In this document: positions 23,481-31,980 of the stretch, piece by piece | Numbering within the stretch: position 1 is the first letter of the stretch | How the letters are laid out: each line of letters begins with the position of its first letter | Assembly (NCBI GenBank): GCA_016934055.1 | Contig: JAFGTR010000150.1 | Coordinates: 1 to 35,611, forward strand | Source: Bacteroidales bacterium | Lineage (GTDB): Bacteria; Bacteroidota; Bacteroidia; Bacteroidales; UBA10428 | Direction of reading: 5' to 3' | Length of the DNA: 35,611 bases | Program-made: the position numbers and the translations under genes | The notes under the pieces: model-generated | What the model was told of the DNA's origin: nothing | Database searches by the model: none | Seen by the model: the letters and a program-made list of their open reading frames with translations, nothing else

Positions 23481-25133
23481 TCAATTCCCCAAACCTTGTC
23501 TTATCTTCTCAAACTCATCACCCGGCAACCATTCCGGCATATCATCCCGGTTTGCCAGATCGAGGATGACATGAAAAAGCAGTTCCATATCTTCTATATG
23601 ACCTGAAAGATCCCAGTTTGGGTCATATTCGTCACTGGGTTGATGATAATGCGTCCTTATCCAGTTATCCGTGGTTTCTTTTCCCCAGCCTGCAGGTTTC
23701 CCGATAAAGCCTAAACCGGTACTGATATAAAGTCCCGGAACACCGATTTTGGCAAAGCTGTACTGATCAGACCTGTAAAACATGCCCAGCTCTGGTGTGG
23801 CATCAGGCACAACAATCCGGCCTTGCTTTTCGGCATATTTTCTAACAATCTCATCCAGGGTTGATTTGCCGTATCCAATAATTACAACATCCTGTGTTTT
23901 CCCCCATATATTGACAAAATCAATATTTACATTGGCTGCGATCATCTCTGCAGGAAAAGTCGGGTGCTGAGCGAAATATTCAGATCCTAACAGGCCTGAT
24001 TCTTCTCCGTCAACGGCAACAAAAACCAGTGTTCGCCTTGGAGCCTTTTTCAATGACGAGAAGGCTTCTGCCAGTGTTAGTATGGAAGCAACACCCGATG
24101 CATTGTCAACAGCTCCGTTGTATATCGAATCTCCGTTGATGACTTTGCCGATACCCAGGTGATCGTGATGCGCAGTAACAACAATGGCTTGATTGCATAA
24201 TTCGGGATCGCTGCCGGGTAAGAGACCTGCTATGTTAGCACCTGTTATTTGTTCAATCTTTGAATTGATATTGCAATTGACTGTTATATTAAGAGACACG
24301 GGCTTAAAATCAGGTTTTTGTGCCATATTCAAAAGGTCACTCAGTTTATATCCTGCCATTTCAGCTATTTGGGATGCGATGGTGTCTGTAACCCAGGCCT
24401 TGCATGCCAGGTTTGATTCCTCTTGCTGCATAAGCTCAAATTGTGGACCCGACCAGCTGGTTTGAACAACCTGCCATGGATACCCTGCCGATGGCGTTGT
24501 GTGTATAATGATGGCACCGAGAGCCCCCATCCTTGCAGCCTGTTCATATTTATAACTCCAGCGTCCGTAATATGTCCTTCCTTGGCCTGAAAAGAAATCA
24601 ACATCGCCCGTATCGGGATCATTGTTCATGATCAGAAGAAATTTTCCGCTAACATCCACTCCCTTAAAATCATCCCAGCTGTATTCCGGCGCCTGTATAC
24701 CATAACCAACAAATAAAAGCCCGGCTTCTTCAATGCTGATATGTTCTTTCTGTGTGCCAGGGAATATAATATAATCAGTGTAATATACTGGTTCAATAAT
24801 ATCATTGTTACAGACAAAATTTAGTTTCATTGTTGGTTCAACAACAATCTTTACCATATCAATACGCTGATAAAATCCTGAATCTTCAGAACCCGGCTTC
24901 AGACCTGTTTGCTTCATCTGATCGGCAATATAGCGCTGCGCAATGATGCTCCCTTCACTTCCGGGTGCTCTGCCTGCTGTGATATCATCGCTGATGCGGA
25001 TTATATGGTTTCTTAGACCCTGATCTGTGATTTTATCTAAAGCTTTGTCGACATTAGGTTGTGCACAGGATGTCAGAATGACTGAAAATAAAATAACTTT
25101 GATATTACCCCGGTACCCGATTTTAATATTCAT
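23481..25133 (-). CDS. M28 family zinc aminopeptidase-like lipoprotein with PA domain
   Basis: The 550-residue protein has a lipoprotein signal (ILTSC, Cys23), so it should be anchored in the outer or inner membrane. A protease-associated (PA) insert occupies about 110-255. The M28 domain (about 295-545) keeps every zinc and catalytic residue: His322 and Asp324 in AHHDHLG, Asp343 in DNASG, Glu377/Glu378 in DGEESG, Asp405 in NVNIDF and His497 in YHQPSDE. The family removes N-terminal residues from peptides using two zinc ions. It likely digests peptides at the cell surface or in the periplasm. It is transcribed toward the DUF3160 gene with 322 bases between, so co-transcription is uncertain. 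Confidence 0.94.
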   Translation of the reverse strand: MNIKIGYRGNIKVILFSVILTSCAQPNVDKALDKITDQGLRNHIIRISDDITAGRAPGSEGSIIAQRYIADQMKQTGLKPGSEDSGFYQRIDMVKIVVEPTMKLNFVCNNDIIEPVYYTDYIIFPGTQKEHISIEEAGLLFVGYGIQAPEYSWDDFKGVDVSGKFLLIMNNDPDTGDVDFFSGQGRTYYGRWSYKYEQAARMGALGAIIIHTTPSAGYPWQVVQTSWSGPQFELMQQEESNLACKAWVTDTIASQIAEMAGYKLSDLLNMAQKPDFKPVSLNITVNCNINSKIEQITGANIAGLLPGSDPELCNQAIVVTAHHDHLGIGKVINGDSIYNGAVDNASGVASILTLAEAFSSLKKAPRRTLVFVAVDGEESGLLGSEYFAQHPTFPAEMIAANVNIDFVNIWGKTQDVVIIGYGKSTLDEIVRKYAEKQGRIVVPDATPELGMFYRSDQYSFAKIGVPGLYISTGLGFIGKPAGWGKETTDNWIRTHYHQPSDEYDPNWDLSGHIEDMELLFHVILDLANRDDMPEWLPGDEFEKIRQGLGN

Positions 25134-25526
25134 AATCTGTTTATTTAGTTGTTACTGATATATGCGGTTTTCCTTTTTTTCTCAATCATCGCAATTTATT
25201 TTGAATTACAGTGGAATTTGTAAAAATAGAGAATTAATTTTATCACTGGTTTATTTCTACTTTGACAGATTGAAATTATAGAGAATTTTTCAGCTTTTTT
25301 ACTCCTCGCCCAAAAGCCTGCCTGACGGTAGGCAGGCCTGCCTTACCAGCCGGGGAGAAAGCTGTAAAATTAACCTGTTCCCTTATATAACTGCTTGTGT
25401 TTTTCTGGCGTTTATTTTCTTGTTTAAATTTCTCTTAATGTTACGTTGAATGCAATAATTTCTGATAGCAACGCAACTTTTTTACCTAATATAATCCTAT
25501 ATTATACAGTTAAAAAGCTGACAAGC
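25134..25526. other. Divergent AT-rich spacer upstream of the T9SS/PEP-synthase-like operon
   Basis: These 393 bases divide the M28 gene from the plus-strand operon. No gene is visible. A repeated ATAGAGAATT word occurs near 25227 and 25278, and a nested palindrome lies at 25290-25363. No exact TAnnTTTG promoter box was found on either strand, so the start signals are unplaced. Confidence 0.4.
25316..25337. repeat. GC-rich palindrome GCCTGCCT-GACGGT-AGGCAGGC
   Basis: A perfect 8-bp stem closes the loop GACGGT in an AT-rich spacer. It is enclosed by a longer imperfect inverted repeat (CAGCTTT...CTCC against GGAGAAAGCTG, about 25290-25363). The GGTAGGCAGG half also occurs at 1343-1352. Confidence 0.6.
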
Positions 25527-27350
25527 ATGAAAAAATTAGTACTTACAGGAATATCATGTTTTGCATTTGTTATTGTTTTAGCACAAGCCGGTAATCGCTT
25601 CCCTGTCACTGCGGAATCAACCTGGCGGGTTGACTCTGTAGATGCCTTATGGAGAATCATTGAAAATACAAAATATTATATCCGGGATGATACATTTATC
25701 AACACACGGAATTATTTTAAAATATATAAATCCGGCGTTGCTTTTTATGACCTGCCTTTTTATTATAACAATATATATGTTGGTGCAATTCGTGAAGAGG
25801 ATAACAAAGTCTATTATATTAAAAAAAGCAGGAGAACAGAAAGCTGGCTCTATGATTTTAACCTGGAAGTGGGTGATACAATTAAATCCGATATTGCACA
25901 GGGGAATACCATCAAATTAATTGATACATTGCCCGGCGGCCGGAAGATCTTGTATTATGATCTTGGTCATTACACGGAAGCTTTTTTGATCGAAGGGATA
26001 GGGACCAACGGGGGATTGCTGAGTGGCGGAACAGGATACATCCCTTTGCATTCAGGTGAGTGTTCAACTTTCCTGATCTGCTATGCTGAGAATGGAGAAC
26101 TGGTTTACCAGTGCCCGCCTCACTTTGAATCTAATTGTGATATCGTTAATCCCGATCATCAGTATACAATCCAGTCATCAGCTAAGTGGCTTATTAACAA
26201 GGAAATTGATAGTGACACCCTGATAGACTATGCCAGGTATCAGTATTACATCCTTGGTGATACGGTAATCAACAGCATACCGTATTATAAGTTTTACAAA
26301 AAAGGGAAGGAATTAATTCAAATTGATCCTGGCATATATTCCTGTAAAATAGATGAGAATAAATACATGGGGGCTATCAGGGACCAGGACAATAAATTTT
26401 ATTTTGTAAAGGAAGGATCGCCGGATGAGGATCTCCTGTATGATTTTACCTTGCAAAAAGGAGAAATCAATACGGCAAAAATCTATAAAAATGAAATGGT
26501 ATACGATGTGGGTACAATGATCGATAACAGGAGAATAATATATTTTGGGGACGATTACTGGAGTAAGAAAATAGTTGCAGGCATTGGTTCAGTGAAAGAT
26601 TTCCTTGATGAAAAAGAAATGTCGACCCATTTGCAATGTTATTCAGAAAACAATGTGCCGATATACCATTATTCTGGAACATACGATTGTGGATTAACAT
26701 TAAGTGATGTGACTTTCCCTGTATGCAATACAATACAGGTTCTGCCAAATTATATTGAAGAAACCACTGACAAGAAATTGAGGATAAAACTATGTTACCC
26801 GGTTCCTGCTGAAAACGGAACAATACCGGAGTTTGCAGGATACAATGTGTCTAAAAATGGTTACCAATACAAAATTGATTTGTATTATAATGACGCGAAT
26901 CAGATAATGCCGGGGCAACAAATATTAATGAATCTTGTTGAAGATACTATCCCCATTGGCATACTGGAACAGGGCTATTATGAGATCGAATGTTCGGTGC
27001 ATGCCATTTATGATGAAAAACCGTACGACACAACTTTTAATATAATTCAGTTTGATTTTGGTTATCACATATGGGTTAATCCAAATTATGTGATCACCCG
27101 TACAGATAATTTGAATATAAAAATATACCCTGTGCCGGTAAAAAACAGGCTGTACATAGAGTTGATCCGTCCTGACCCTAAAATCATGTCGGTTGAAATA
27201 TATAATGTTTTGGGTACAAGAGTCGTGAGTATGAAAACAGAAAATATGAATTCAGTTGAAATCGATGTTACAAATTTGAACAGGGGTGTTTATATTTTAA
27301 GACTTAATGAGCTCAGCACTTTTTCAACTCATAAAATTATTGTTGAATAA
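25527..27350 (+). CDS. Exported protein with two internal repeats and T9SS tail, function unknown
   Basis: The ATG at 25527 gives 607 residues and a signal peptide (MKKLVLTGISCFAFVIVLAQ); the open frame extends 27 codons upstream to a TTG. Two modules of about 170 residues are recognisable. They share the order WRVDSVDALW / WLINKEIDSD, NYFKIYKSG / PYYKFYKKG, YVGAIREEDNKVYYIK / YMGAIRDQDNKFYFVK and WLYDFNLEVGD / LLYDFTLQKGE. A beta-rich segment and a T9SS type A sorting domain (KIYPVPVKNRLYIE to KIIVE) follow. No enzymatic motif is seen and I do not recognise the family. Its stop overlaps the next start by one base (TAATG), so it is translationally coupled to the PEP-synthase-like gene. Confidence 0.8.
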   Translation: MKKLVLTGISCFAFVIVLAQAGNRFPVTAESTWRVDSVDALWRIIENTKYYIRDDTFINTRNYFKIYKSGVAFYDLPFYYNNIYVGAIREEDNKVYYIKKSRRTESWLYDFNLEVGDTIKSDIAQGNTIKLIDTLPGGRKILYYDLGHYTEAFLIEGIGTNGGLLSGGTGYIPLHSGECSTFLICYAENGELVYQCPPHFESNCDIVNPDHQYTIQSSAKWLINKEIDSDTLIDYARYQYYILGDTVINSIPYYKFYKKGKELIQIDPGIYSCKIDENKYMGAIRDQDNKFYFVKEGSPDEDLLYDFTLQKGEINTAKIYKNEMVYDVGTMIDNRRIIYFGDDYWSKKIVAGIGSVKDFLDEKEMSTHLQCYSENNVPIYHYSGTYDCGLTLSDVTFPVCNTIQVLPNYIEETTDKKLRIKLCYPVPAENGTIPEFAGYNVSKNGYQYKIDLYYNDANQIMPGQQILMNLVEDTIPIGILEQGYYEIECSVHAIYDEKPYDTTFNIIQFDFGYHIWVNPNYVITRTDNLNIKIYPVPVKNRLYIELIRPDPKIMSVEIYNVLGTRVVSMKTENMNSVEIDVTNLNRGVYILRLNELSTFSTHKIIVE

Positions 27351-29782
27351 TGAAGAAACATTCTTTTATTATAATTATCCTGTTCTTCATTTTTCCGGTA
27401 ACACTGTCAGGCCAACGTGTATATTCCGGCAATGTTATTGATACTTATACAAAAAATCCAATTCCGGGGGCAGAGGTGCTTATACAGGGAACTGAAATCA
27501 GGCTGACCACCGACGAACTGGGACATTTCAGTTTTACTACAGGACTTGACGGTATAAGCGAAAAAGCAGATTACGAATTAAAGTCAACTAATAATGAAAT
27601 ATACTGGTATGCAGAATGGGAAATTAATTTCAGGATATACAATATTGTCGGGATGGAAACCGGAATTGAAGGAACTTCGCTGACGGGTAGTGGTGTAATA
27701 AGCTTAGCCGGCACCGATCCCGGTATTTATCTTTTAGCGGTTACTTATAAAGGCAAAACCCGAACATATAAAGTTATAAAAGGCAATGATGCTGCAATAA
27801 TCGAAGGCGGCAATTCAGATTACCATAAGGAATTGAAAAGGGAACTTAAAAGTTCAAAGGCAATACAAGATACACTGATTATTACCAAAAATGGATATTA
27901 CACACAGAAACATGCCTGTCAAAATACAGATGAATCATACGAGCTTTTAAAATTAAATTATTATGATATTGATTATCTTGACAGGATAATCAGGCCTGAA
28001 GCTTATACACTGTTGCAGGGTTTGCCTTTAAATCCGACTTTTGGTGAGGTGAAATCGATTAAAATAGTCTATTCCATCCCCGATGGCAGGATCTATTATT
28101 CAAATTCTGAAAAGTATTTTATTCATTATGATTTTTGTGCACAGGTGCTGGATTACGACAAAGGTCATGCGATTTTCAACCAGGAACAATACACAAAAAA
28201 TGTCAATCGTATTTACATCCTTGCCTCAATTAATCATTTCACTTCATCAGACATCTATACACTTGATTTTTTTGCAGGCGACGAACTCGATTGCAGCGAT
28301 ATTGAAACAGTCTATAACAAGGTGGCGGAAACCTCTTATATTGGTAACAGGTTACGTTTTTATGCCAATGCATCAGGCTGGTTACAATGTGTAAATGTTA
28401 CGTTGATCTCTTCCGATGAATTGTTCCGGGGTCAGAATTATCAGCCTTTGAATCCGACTGCAAATTATGGATACCTGAAGAAGGTTGCAGTGAACGACCT
28501 GTCAGGTACATATCTTGGCAGGCATGATATAGTGTTGTTAAATGGCATACCTCTCGACATTTCTGTTGTTGCAGGAATTATCACAACCGAATTTCAAACA
28601 CCATTGAGCCATATTAATGTGTTGAGTCATAACAGGGGTACTCCCAATATGGCGCTTCGTGACGGGTGGACAAATGATAAGCTGAATGACCTGCTCAATA
28701 AACTGGTTTATTTAAAAGTTACACTTGATTCGTTTTATATACGCGAAGCTACGCTGCAGGAGGCGCAGGTTTTCTGGGCACAGAGAGAACCCCAGATACC
28801 ACAACTGCTTATGTTGGACACAACGACAAACGGATTGATTGACATGGCCGCGGCAGATTTGAATTCAGTTTCGCTCATTGGCGGGAAAGCTGCTAATTTC
28901 GCCGAACTTACCAGGGTTAATGTTATTAACTACGGTCCGTTGCCATTGCCTGAAGGTTATTTTGCCATACCATTTTATTATTACCATCATCATATTAAGA
29001 AATACGGACTTGATGTATTCATTGAAAACATGTTGCAGGATACAGTATTTCAGACAAATATCGCATGGCGTCAACAACAGCTGGCAGTGTTGCAGGATTC
29101 GATAAAAAACAGTCCCCTCGATACAGGGTTACTCAGGTTGATTAACGATCGTATTGCAACCATCGCTGGCTTTAGAAACATACGTTTTCGCTCATCAACA
29201 AATGCCGAGGATATCGAAGGTTTTAACGGTGCCGGTTTGTATGATTCATTTACAGGAATATTAAATGACAATGACAGACCGGTTGACAGGGCGATAAAAC
29301 GAGTATGGGCCAGTTTATGGAATTTCAGGGCCTTTGAAGAAAGAGACTATTTTAAAATTGATCATAAAACAGCTGCCATGGGTATCCTGGTACATCGGTC
29401 TTTCCCTGATGAAGCAGCAAATGGTGTGGTGATCACAAAAAACCTTTATAACCCTTATAATTCGGCTATCACAATTAATGTACAGGTCGGGGAGATTAGT
29501 GTCGTCAGCCCTGAAGAAAACTATTTCCCAGATCAGATCATTTATTATACTTATTCTGATGATAACATATTTGAATACATCAATCACTCGAATGTGCCGG
29601 GAATGGAAGGCAGAACAGTAATGACATCTGAAGAATTAAAGTTGCTGAAGGATTATTGTATGGCCGTACATTATCAATATTGCAGATTATTCTTTGAATG
29701 CAGGCCTTTGGATATAGAGTTCAAAGTTGATATCGTTAATGGTATCAGGAAAATTTATTTAAAACAGGTAAGGTTGTATTAG
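27350..29782 (+). CDS. Exported PEP-synthase-like protein (phosphohistidine + PPDK ATP-grasp domains)
   Basis: The 810-residue protein has a signal peptide (about 1-21, ending LSGQ) and a carboxypeptidase-regulatory-like beta domain (about 23-65). A module resembling a T9SS sorting domain (about 92-146: FRIYNIVGME ... GIYLLAVTYKGKT) sits unusually near the N-terminus. A phosphohistidine swivel domain (about 375-445) contains TPLSHINVLSHNRGTPNMAL, so His421 is the likely phosphorylated residue. A PPDK/PEP synthase N-terminal ATP-grasp domain (about 505-810) has LIGGKAANFAEL, FRSSTNAEDIEGFNGAGLY, SLWNFRAFEERDYF and a closing LDIEF...IYLKQVR. The C-terminal PEP/pyruvate-binding TIM barrel of real PEP synthase is absent. 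An exported ATP-using phosphotransferase is unexpected and the acceptor is unknown. Confidence 0.85.
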   Translation: MKKHSFIIIILFFIFPVTLSGQRVYSGNVIDTYTKNPIPGAEVLIQGTEIRLTTDELGHFSFTTGLDGISEKADYELKSTNNEIYWYAEWEINFRIYNIVGMETGIEGTSLTGSGVISLAGTDPGIYLLAVTYKGKTRTYKVIKGNDAAIIEGGNSDYHKELKRELKSSKAIQDTLIITKNGYYTQKHACQNTDESYELLKLNYYDIDYLDRIIRPEAYTLLQGLPLNPTFGEVKSIKIVYSIPDGRIYYSNSEKYFIHYDFCAQVLDYDKGHAIFNQEQYTKNVNRIYILASINHFTSSDIYTLDFFAGDELDCSDIETVYNKVAETSYIGNRLRFYANASGWLQCVNVTLISSDELFRGQNYQPLNPTANYGYLKKVAVNDLSGTYLGRHDIVLLNGIPLDISVVAGIITTEFQTPLSHINVLSHNRGTPNMALRDGWTNDKLNDLLNKLVYLKVTLDSFYIREATLQEAQVFWAQREPQIPQLLMLDTTTNGLIDMAAADLNSVSLIGGKAANFAELTRVNVINYGPLPLPEGYFAIPFYYYHHHIKKYGLDVFIENMLQDTVFQTNIAWRQQQLAVLQDSIKNSPLDTGLLRLINDRIATIAGFRNIRFRSSTNAEDIEGFNGAGLYDSFTGILNDNDRPVDRAIKRVWASLWNFRAFEERDYFKIDHKTAAMGILVHRSFPDEAANGVVITKNLYNPYNSAITINVQVGEISVVSPEENYFPDQIIYYTYSDDNIFEYINHSNVPGMEGRTVMTSEELKLLKDYCMAVHYQYCRLFFECRPLDIEFKVDIVNGIRKIYLKQVRLY

Positions 29783-29907
29783 GGGAGGCTCATTTATTAT
29801 ACATCTGCAGGTAATGCGAATTAAGAGTAGAAAAACACCAACTCTTTATTGATATAAATTATTAAATTGCAGGAATTAACGATTCATTAACCCTTAATTC
29901 ATGTAAA

Positions 29908-30156
29908 ATGGTAATCCTTGTAACTATACTTGTAGGCGCTTTAGCCGGATGGCTGGGCAGTATGATTTATCAGGGCAGCGGTCTGGGTATCATAGGTAAC
30001 ATTATCGTCGGTATTGCCGGAAGTTACGTCGGACACTGGTTGTTGGGCAAACTTAATATTCATATTGGTTCCGGCTGGGTTGGAACCATCCTTACCGGAG
30101 CAATCGGAGCCATTGTGATCCTGTTCCTGATTAACCTGATATTTAAGAAAAAATAG
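29908..30156 (+). CDS. GlsB/YeaQ/YmgE-type small membrane protein
   Basis: This 82-residue protein consists of three glycine-rich hydrophobic segments (about 2-20, 25-45 and 57-78) with a KKK end. AGWLGSMIYQGSGLGIIGNIIVGIAGSYVG is the signature stretch of the transglycosylase-associated/GlsB family (read here only in part). Members are inner-membrane proteins often induced by stress, with no known enzymatic role. It stands alone between two operons. No exact promoter box was found in the 125-base upstream gap. Confidence 0.88.
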   Translation: MVILVTILVGALAGWLGSMIYQGSGLGIIGNIIVGIAGSYVGHWLLGKLNIHIGSGWVGTILTGAIGAIVILFLINLIFKKK

Positions 30157-30395
30157 AAAATCTGCAGAAGCAAACCTGACGGTGTCTGTAGATGAAAACC
30201 CTGATGCGGTTGAGCTTTCGATATATACTTCAGAACAGCAGGCCAGAATACATAATGACAAATCCTTTCCAAAATATTTTCCGGGGATATATAATTGATC
30301 CCATAATCTAATAAATCCTATAAATCCCGGTTCAGACATTTTTACTATCTTTCAATCCCGTAATCCCTTAATCCAAATAATCCCAATTCTGACAA
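30157..30395. other. Spacer with a start-less open frame and AATCCC-word repeats
   Basis: From 30140 to the TGA at 30296-30298 one plus-strand frame is open for 52 codons and reads like protein (for instance SVDENPDAVELSIYTSEQQA). It has no ATG and no ribosome site, so it may be the remnant of a decayed gene. From about 30300 to 30388 the words TAATC, AAATCC, TAATCCC and AATAATCCC repeat loosely, another word-type repeat. Confidence 0.35.
30346..30353 (+). promoter_or_regulatory. Weak -7 box (TATCTTTC) upstream of the sigma factor gene
   Basis: TATCTTTCAATCCC matches TAnnTTTG at seven of eight positions and carries the AnCC extension. It would give a leader of about 37 bases. No -33 TTTG is found. 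Confidence 0.3.
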
Positions 30396-30956
30396 TTGAC
30401 CACCGACGACAAAATATTAAAAATTCAGTTTGAAAAACTCTTTCGTGAGCATTTCACAGCTTTATGTTATTTCGCCAGGAAATACCTGGGTGATCTCGAC
30501 AGCAGTAAGGAAATAGTTCACAGTGTCTTTATTAAAATCTGGGAAAACCGGTCGCAATTCGACTGGGATAAACCTGCCAAATCATACCTGTTTACTTCAG
30601 TTTATAACCGGAGCATGAATTTTATCCGGGATAACCGCAAGTTTGTTGCCCATGATCCTTCGGAGCTTCGTGAAGAGTTCACAGATACTGCTGCATTTGC
30701 TGACAATATGGAGGTTGCTGAATTGGAAGGGAAGATAAAATCGGCCTTGCAGAGACTTCCCGAAAAGTGCAGGGAAGTGTTTGAGCTGAGCCGCTTTGAA
30801 GGGAAGAAATATGCTGAAATTGCAGTGCAGTTGAATATTTCGCTTAAGACTGTTGAATCACAGATGTCAAAGGCCCTTAAAATACTTAAAGATGAGCTTA
30901 AAGAATACCTGTATTTTTTTATTATTTTTTTGTTAAAAAACATGGATCATTGGTAA
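30396..30956 (+). CDS. ECF sigma-70 factor, FecI/RpoE type (TTG start)
   Basis: The 186-residue protein has region 2 (about 9-75: LFREHFTALCYFARKYLGD, then SVYNRSMNFIRDNRK) and region 4 (about 110-170: ALQRLPEKCREVFELSRFEGKKYAEIAVQL and SLKTVESQMSKAL). There is no ATG before the conserved domain. The frame has a TGA two codons upstream, so the start must be the TTG at 30396 or an even rarer codon. The neighbours (FecR anti-sigma, STN-type TonB receptor) make this an extracytoplasmic sigma factor. It should be released when the receptor binds its ligand and then transcribe the transport genes. The N-terminal length is otherwise normal. Confidence 0.92.
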   Translation: MTTDDKILKIQFEKLFREHFTALCYFARKYLGDLDSSKEIVHSVFIKIWENRSQFDWDKPAKSYLFTSVYNRSMNFIRDNRKFVAHDPSELREEFTDTAAFADNMEVAELEGKIKSALQRLPEKCREVFELSRFEGKKYAEIAVQLNISLKTVESQMSKALKILKDELKEYLYFFIIFLLKNMDHW

Positions 30957-30990
30957 GGGTAAAACACAAATTAAGTGTGTTGACTATGGA

Positions 30991-31980
30991 ATGATTATGG
31001 ATGCTGAAAATAAACATATTGACCCTGTAGGACTGCTGCCAAAGTATTTTGCCGGCGAAGCTGAGCCCGAAGAACGAAAGCTGGTGGATGACTGGTTATC
31101 AGCAGATGAAAGTAACCGGAAAGAATTTCAGGTATTTAAAAAACTCTGGAACATGACCGGCTCGGTTTCAGGAGAAGACGGTATTGACCTGGATGCTGAA
31201 TGGCACAGACTTGAATCGTTTACAATGCCTGCAGAAAAGGCAAAAACTGTCTCCCTTGTCAGGATAGTAAGGATAGCAGCCTCTGTTGTATTAATTTCTG
31301 CCCTGGCCTTTATTGGATTCAAAATAAACAGTGTAGAAACTGAAAAGGCCCCTGTTGCTGCCTTGTCAACCATCAAATTACCCGATGGCACAACCATATC
31401 GTTAAATGCTGGTTCAAAAATAGCATACCAGAAAGGATTTGGGGTCACAAACCGCAATCTCATACTGAAAGGTGAAGCATATTTCGAAGTGGCGGAAGAT
31501 AGTTCACTGCCCTTTGTTATATCGTCGGGAGAGGCAAGCATTGAAGTAACAGGCACATCATTTAACGTTAGAGCTTATAAAGACAAACCTGAAATAAAGA
31601 TAACGGTTACCGAGGGAAGCGTTTTTGTATATGATACCCGTAAGCCTGGCAATAAAACGACTCTGCATGCCGGAGAAACAGGTATTTTTAATAAGGCTAT
31701 GAAAACTGTTCAGAAACATGAACTGATCAATATGAATGATATTGCCTGGAAAACAAAGATTATCGATTTTGATAACACACCCTTGACTGAAGTTGCCGAT
31801 ATCCTTGAAAACACCTATCATAAAACCTTTGAAATTGATCCTTCAGTGCAATCATGTTCTATCACGGTTCACTTTGACAACCAGGACCTCGGAGATATAC
31901 TCCGGGTGATGGAATCAACACTCGATCTGGAAATAACTGCACAGGGAAAACGCATCATTATCTTTGGAGACGGATGTTGA
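30991..31980 (+). CDS. FecR-family anti-sigma factor
   Basis: The 329-residue protein has a cytoplasmic N-terminal part of about 85 residues (LPKYFAGEAEPEERKLVDDW is the usual anti-sigma opening). One membrane helix spans about 89-107 (VRIAASVVLISALAFIGF). The FecR domain follows (about 118-215: IKLPDGTTISLNAGSKIAY, GEAYFEVAEDSSLPFVI, TSFNVRAY). A DUF4974-type C-terminal domain (about 250-325) is related to STN. It holds the ECF sigma factor at the inner membrane and receives the signal from the STN domain of the TonB receptor. It overlaps the receptor gene by 7 bases (ATGTTGA), so the two are translationally coupled. Confidence 0.94.
   Translation: MIMDAENKHIDPVGLLPKYFAGEAEPEERKLVDDWLSADESNRKEFQVFKKLWNMTGSVSGEDGIDLDAEWHRLESFTMPAEKAKTVSLVRIVRIAASVVLISALAFIGFKINSVETEKAPVAALSTIKLPDGTTISLNAGSKIAYQKGFGVTNRNLILKGEAYFEVAEDSSLPFVISSGEASIEVTGTSFNVRAYKDKPEIKITVTEGSVFVYDTRKPGNKTTLHAGETGIFNKAMKTVQKHELINMNDIAWKTKIIDFDNTPLTEVADILENTYHKTFEIDPSVQSCSITVHFDNQDLGDILRVMESTLDLEITAQGKRIIIFGDGC

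Noticed and set aside
23279..23569. Plus-strand 96-codon ORF in the DUF3160-M28 spacer
   Set aside because: It runs through the hairpin into the antisense of the M28 gene and matches no family.
29941..30339. Minus-strand 132-codon ORF over glsB
   Set aside because: It is antisense to the GlsB-like gene and has low-complexity composition with no domain.
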